A stretch of 62,777 nucleotides of DNA, from assembly GCF_003369445.1 (NCBI RefSeq), contig NZ_QRCU01000075.1, positions 1 to 62,777 on the forward strand, read 5' to 3'. The notes below the pieces were generated by a model. The model saw only the letters and a list, made by a program, of their open reading frames with translations, was not told the origin of the DNA and did no database searches. This DNA is from Arthrobacter silvisoli (GTDB lineage Bacteria; Actinomycetota; Actinomycetes; Actinomycetales; Micrococcaceae). The translations under genes were made by a program, and so were the position numbers. Positions 61,315 through 62,777 of the stretch are shown piece by piece; position 1 is the stretch's first letter; each line of letters starts with the position of its first letter.

Positions 61315-61454
61315 TAAGTCGCTCTCCTTGTTCGGTTTCCACCGGGGTGGACCCGGCTCCGGCGTCTGCTCAATCCTACTCTGGCTCCGGAGCCGCACTC
61401 CGCCGATGCGGCGGTGCAACCTTCGGAAAACAGTACGGGCAGATCACCGACGAG

Positions 61455-61526
61455 TTCCGCCCATAGGATTCGAACCTATACTCCACGGCTCCAAAGGCCG
61501 GGGTGCTGCCGTTACACCAGAGCGGA
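61455..61526 (-). tRNA. tRNA-Gln (UUG)
   Basis: 72 nt, read leftward. Acceptor arms TCCGCTC and GGGCGGA pair (one G-U); the anticodon loop is CTTTGGA giving anticodon TTG (UUG), reading CAA. T-arm ATAGG-TTCGAAT-CCTAT is perfect. The outermost anticodon-stem pair is C-U rather than Watson-Crick. CCA is not encoded. Discriminator base A. Confidence 0.93.
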
Positions 61527-61719
61527 CCGTGCGCGCTGGCCGGCAGGCCGGGGCCTGCGGTTCCCGGACTGACCGGGTGGCGCACACAGGTATCAAGTCT
61601 GCCATGACCGTTTGCTTCCGCGCGACTTCGCTCCGCAGTTGACCGGCCCTATCCCGGCAAACCGCCCGGACCCGGGTGCCATGGAGTCCGGCCTGCTTGC
61701 CATGAGGCATGATGGTTGG

Positions 61720-62406
61720 GTGAGCAAGAGCACAGGTTTTTCCCGGGAGGACGGCGGAACAGCGGCCACCGTGCAGGCCCCCGCAGGCCGCCCCATCCGT
61801 TCCCGGATGACGGGTCCGCAGCGCCGCTCACAACTGATCGACGTCGGCCGGGGCCTTTTCGCCGCCCGCGGCCTGGACGGCACTACCATCGAGGAAGTCG
61901 CGGCAGCGGCGGGTGTCTCCAAGCCGGTCATCTACGAACATTTCGGCTCCAAGGAAGGCCTCTACACGAAGGTCGTGGAGAGCGAATTCCGGATCCTGCT
62001 CGACTCCATCAACGACTCCCTCGCGGTCGAGGCCAAACCCCGCGTCCTGGTCGAACGCGCGGCACTGGCCCTCCTCGGCTACATCGAGGACCGCACCGAC
62101 GGCTTCCGGATCCTCATGCGCGACGCCCCGCCGTCCCAACCCGAAGGCGCCTTCTCCACCCTGCTCTCCCATGTCACCGCCCGCGTGGAGCACATCCTCT
62201 CGGACGAGTTCTCCCGCCGCGGCTTCAGTTCCGCAGACGGCGCCATGTACGCCCAGATGCTGGTAGGCATGGTGGCGATGACGGGCCAGTGGTGGCTGGA
62301 CAGCCGCACCCCGGACAAACGCGCCGTCGCCGCCCACCTCGTGAACCTCGCCTGGAACGGCCTCACCGGCCTCCAAAAGGACCCGGAACTCCGCGACGAC
62401 GCGTAG
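61720..62406 (+). CDS. TetR/AcrR-family transcriptional regulator
   Basis: 228 aa from GTG 61720; ATG 61681 and ATG 61702 in the same frame are alternatives, none with a clear ribosome site. The N-terminal helix-turn-helix is typical (LFAARGLDGTTIEEVAAAAG then VSKPVIYEHFGSKEGLY). The ligand domain has FRILMRDAPPSQPEGAF. Function and target unknown; it diverges from tRNA-Gln and glmU and may regulate something outside the window. Followed by a fold-back inverted repeat. Confidence 0.88.
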   Translation: MSKSTGFSREDGGTAATVQAPAGRPIRSRMTGPQRRSQLIDVGRGLFAARGLDGTTIEEVAAAAGVSKPVIYEHFGSKEGLYTKVVESEFRILLDSINDSLAVEAKPRVLVERAALALLGYIEDRTDGFRILMRDAPPSQPEGAFSTLLSHVTARVEHILSDEFSRRGFSSADGAMYAQMLVGMVAMTGQWWLDSRTPDKRAVAAHLVNLAWNGLTGLQKDPELRDDA

Positions 62407-62457
62407 CGTCCCCGCCTTCGTTGTGGTCACCTTGGGTGGCGGAGACGGCCCTTCCGC

Positions 62458-62715
62458 GTCGCTTAGACACGTCACAAAGGGAAAGGGAGCGCGCCGGTCG
62501 CTGGGCGACCTCTGCGCTCCGATGTGCCGCGATGCGCTCCTTTCGGAAGAACCGCCGTCCGCCATGTCGCTCACCCAAGTACCTACTGACCTCAGCAGAA
62601 ACGCAAGATCCGGCAAGCAGGCGGCGGGCCTCCGCAGAGGAGCGCATCGCGATGCATCGGGTGCCGGAGGTCGCCCCGCGACCGCAGGTGCCCTTTTGCA
62701 TCGTGTCTAAGCGAC
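62458..62715. repeat. 258-bp fold-back inverted repeat element
   Basis: The outer ends GTCGCTTAGACACG (62458-62471) and its exact complement (62702-62715) frame imperfect arms. Inner segments 62496-62540 and 62639-62683 pair at 36 of 45 positions. The core (about 62541-62638) is unpaired or weakly paired. No frame in it has coding character. No target-site duplication is obvious. It starts 52 nt after the TetR stop and could be a MITE-like element or a very large terminator. Confidence 0.8.
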
Positions 62716-62777
62716 TGTGAGGATTTCCGTGGCTGGTCTGGGACTGGCTGGCAGAGTGGGTCCTGGCCGTTCCACCC
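62716..62777. other. Window end, nothing seen
   Basis: 62 nt to the window end with no identifiable feature. Confidence 0.5.

Noticed and set aside
62423..62710. Short frames across the fold-back element
   Set aside because: Open on both strands only because of the inverted repeat; composition is not coding-like.
1..62777. CRISPR arrays, prophage, IS elements, rRNA
   Set aside because: No regularly spaced repeats, integrase, transposase, phage structural genes or rRNA sequence seen.

Overview
The window is high-GC DNA of an Arthrobacter-like actinobacterium (Micrococcaceae; Arthrobacter, Pseudarthrobacter or a close relative). This is inferred from the strong G/C third-position bias, frequent GTG and TTG starts, 4-nt ATGA/GTGA gene overlaps, actinobacterial families (SCO4848 family, DUF2505, DUF222-HNH, a HemD/winged-helix fusion) and the order glmU-prs-rplY-pth next to tRNA-Gln. 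I saw no prophage, insertion sequence, CRISPR array or rRNA.

Layout. (1) 1-2326: end of a nitrite-assimilation type operon (probable nirB tail, uroporphyrinogen-III methyltransferase, HemD-like regulator resembling NnaR). (2) 2421-11387: seven genes, each overlapping the next by 4 nt: a GMC oxidoreductase, a membrane metallophosphoesterase, an alpha/beta hydrolase with Cys in the nucleophile elbow, an acetoacetate-decarboxylase-like protein, two small membrane proteins and a patatin. The first and last proteins end in what looks like the same extra domain, and a perfect 7-bp dyad covers the likely -10 region. I regard this as the best candidate for an undescribed system, probably lipid or isoprenoid modification at the membrane. 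(3) 11528-27462: mostly housekeeping and hypothetical genes (HNH protein, deoC, mfd, nhaA, a nucleotide-sugar dehydrogenase, sufU/sufS). (4) 27616-51081: a large exopolysaccharide locus with a polymerase-like protein, Wzz/BY-kinase, Wzx flippase, priming sugar transferase and four glycosyltransferases. It also carries a cytidylyltransferase and a CDP-alcohol phosphotransferase, a Tat-exported GDPD lipoprotein, a secreted beta-helix protein, and two large secreted PKD-repeat paralogues. (5) 51688-57124: two large overlapping LuxR-type ATPase regulators just upstream of the exopolysaccharide operon. (6) 57274-61526: pth, rplY, prs, glmU and tRNA-Gln. (7) 61720-62777: a TetR regulator and a 258-bp fold-back inverted repeat.

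How it may work together: the exopolysaccharide genes form a Wzx/Wzy-type pathway. The cytidylyltransferase plus CDP-alcohol phosphotransferase suggest that the polymer or a lipid carries an alcohol-phosphate, and the GDPD could trim it. The secreted beta-helix and PKD/LamG proteins would act on or bind the polymer outside the cell. The two LuxR proteins are the obvious candidate regulators. Intergenic regions hold several long palindromes, three of which share a CAGTT/AACTG core.
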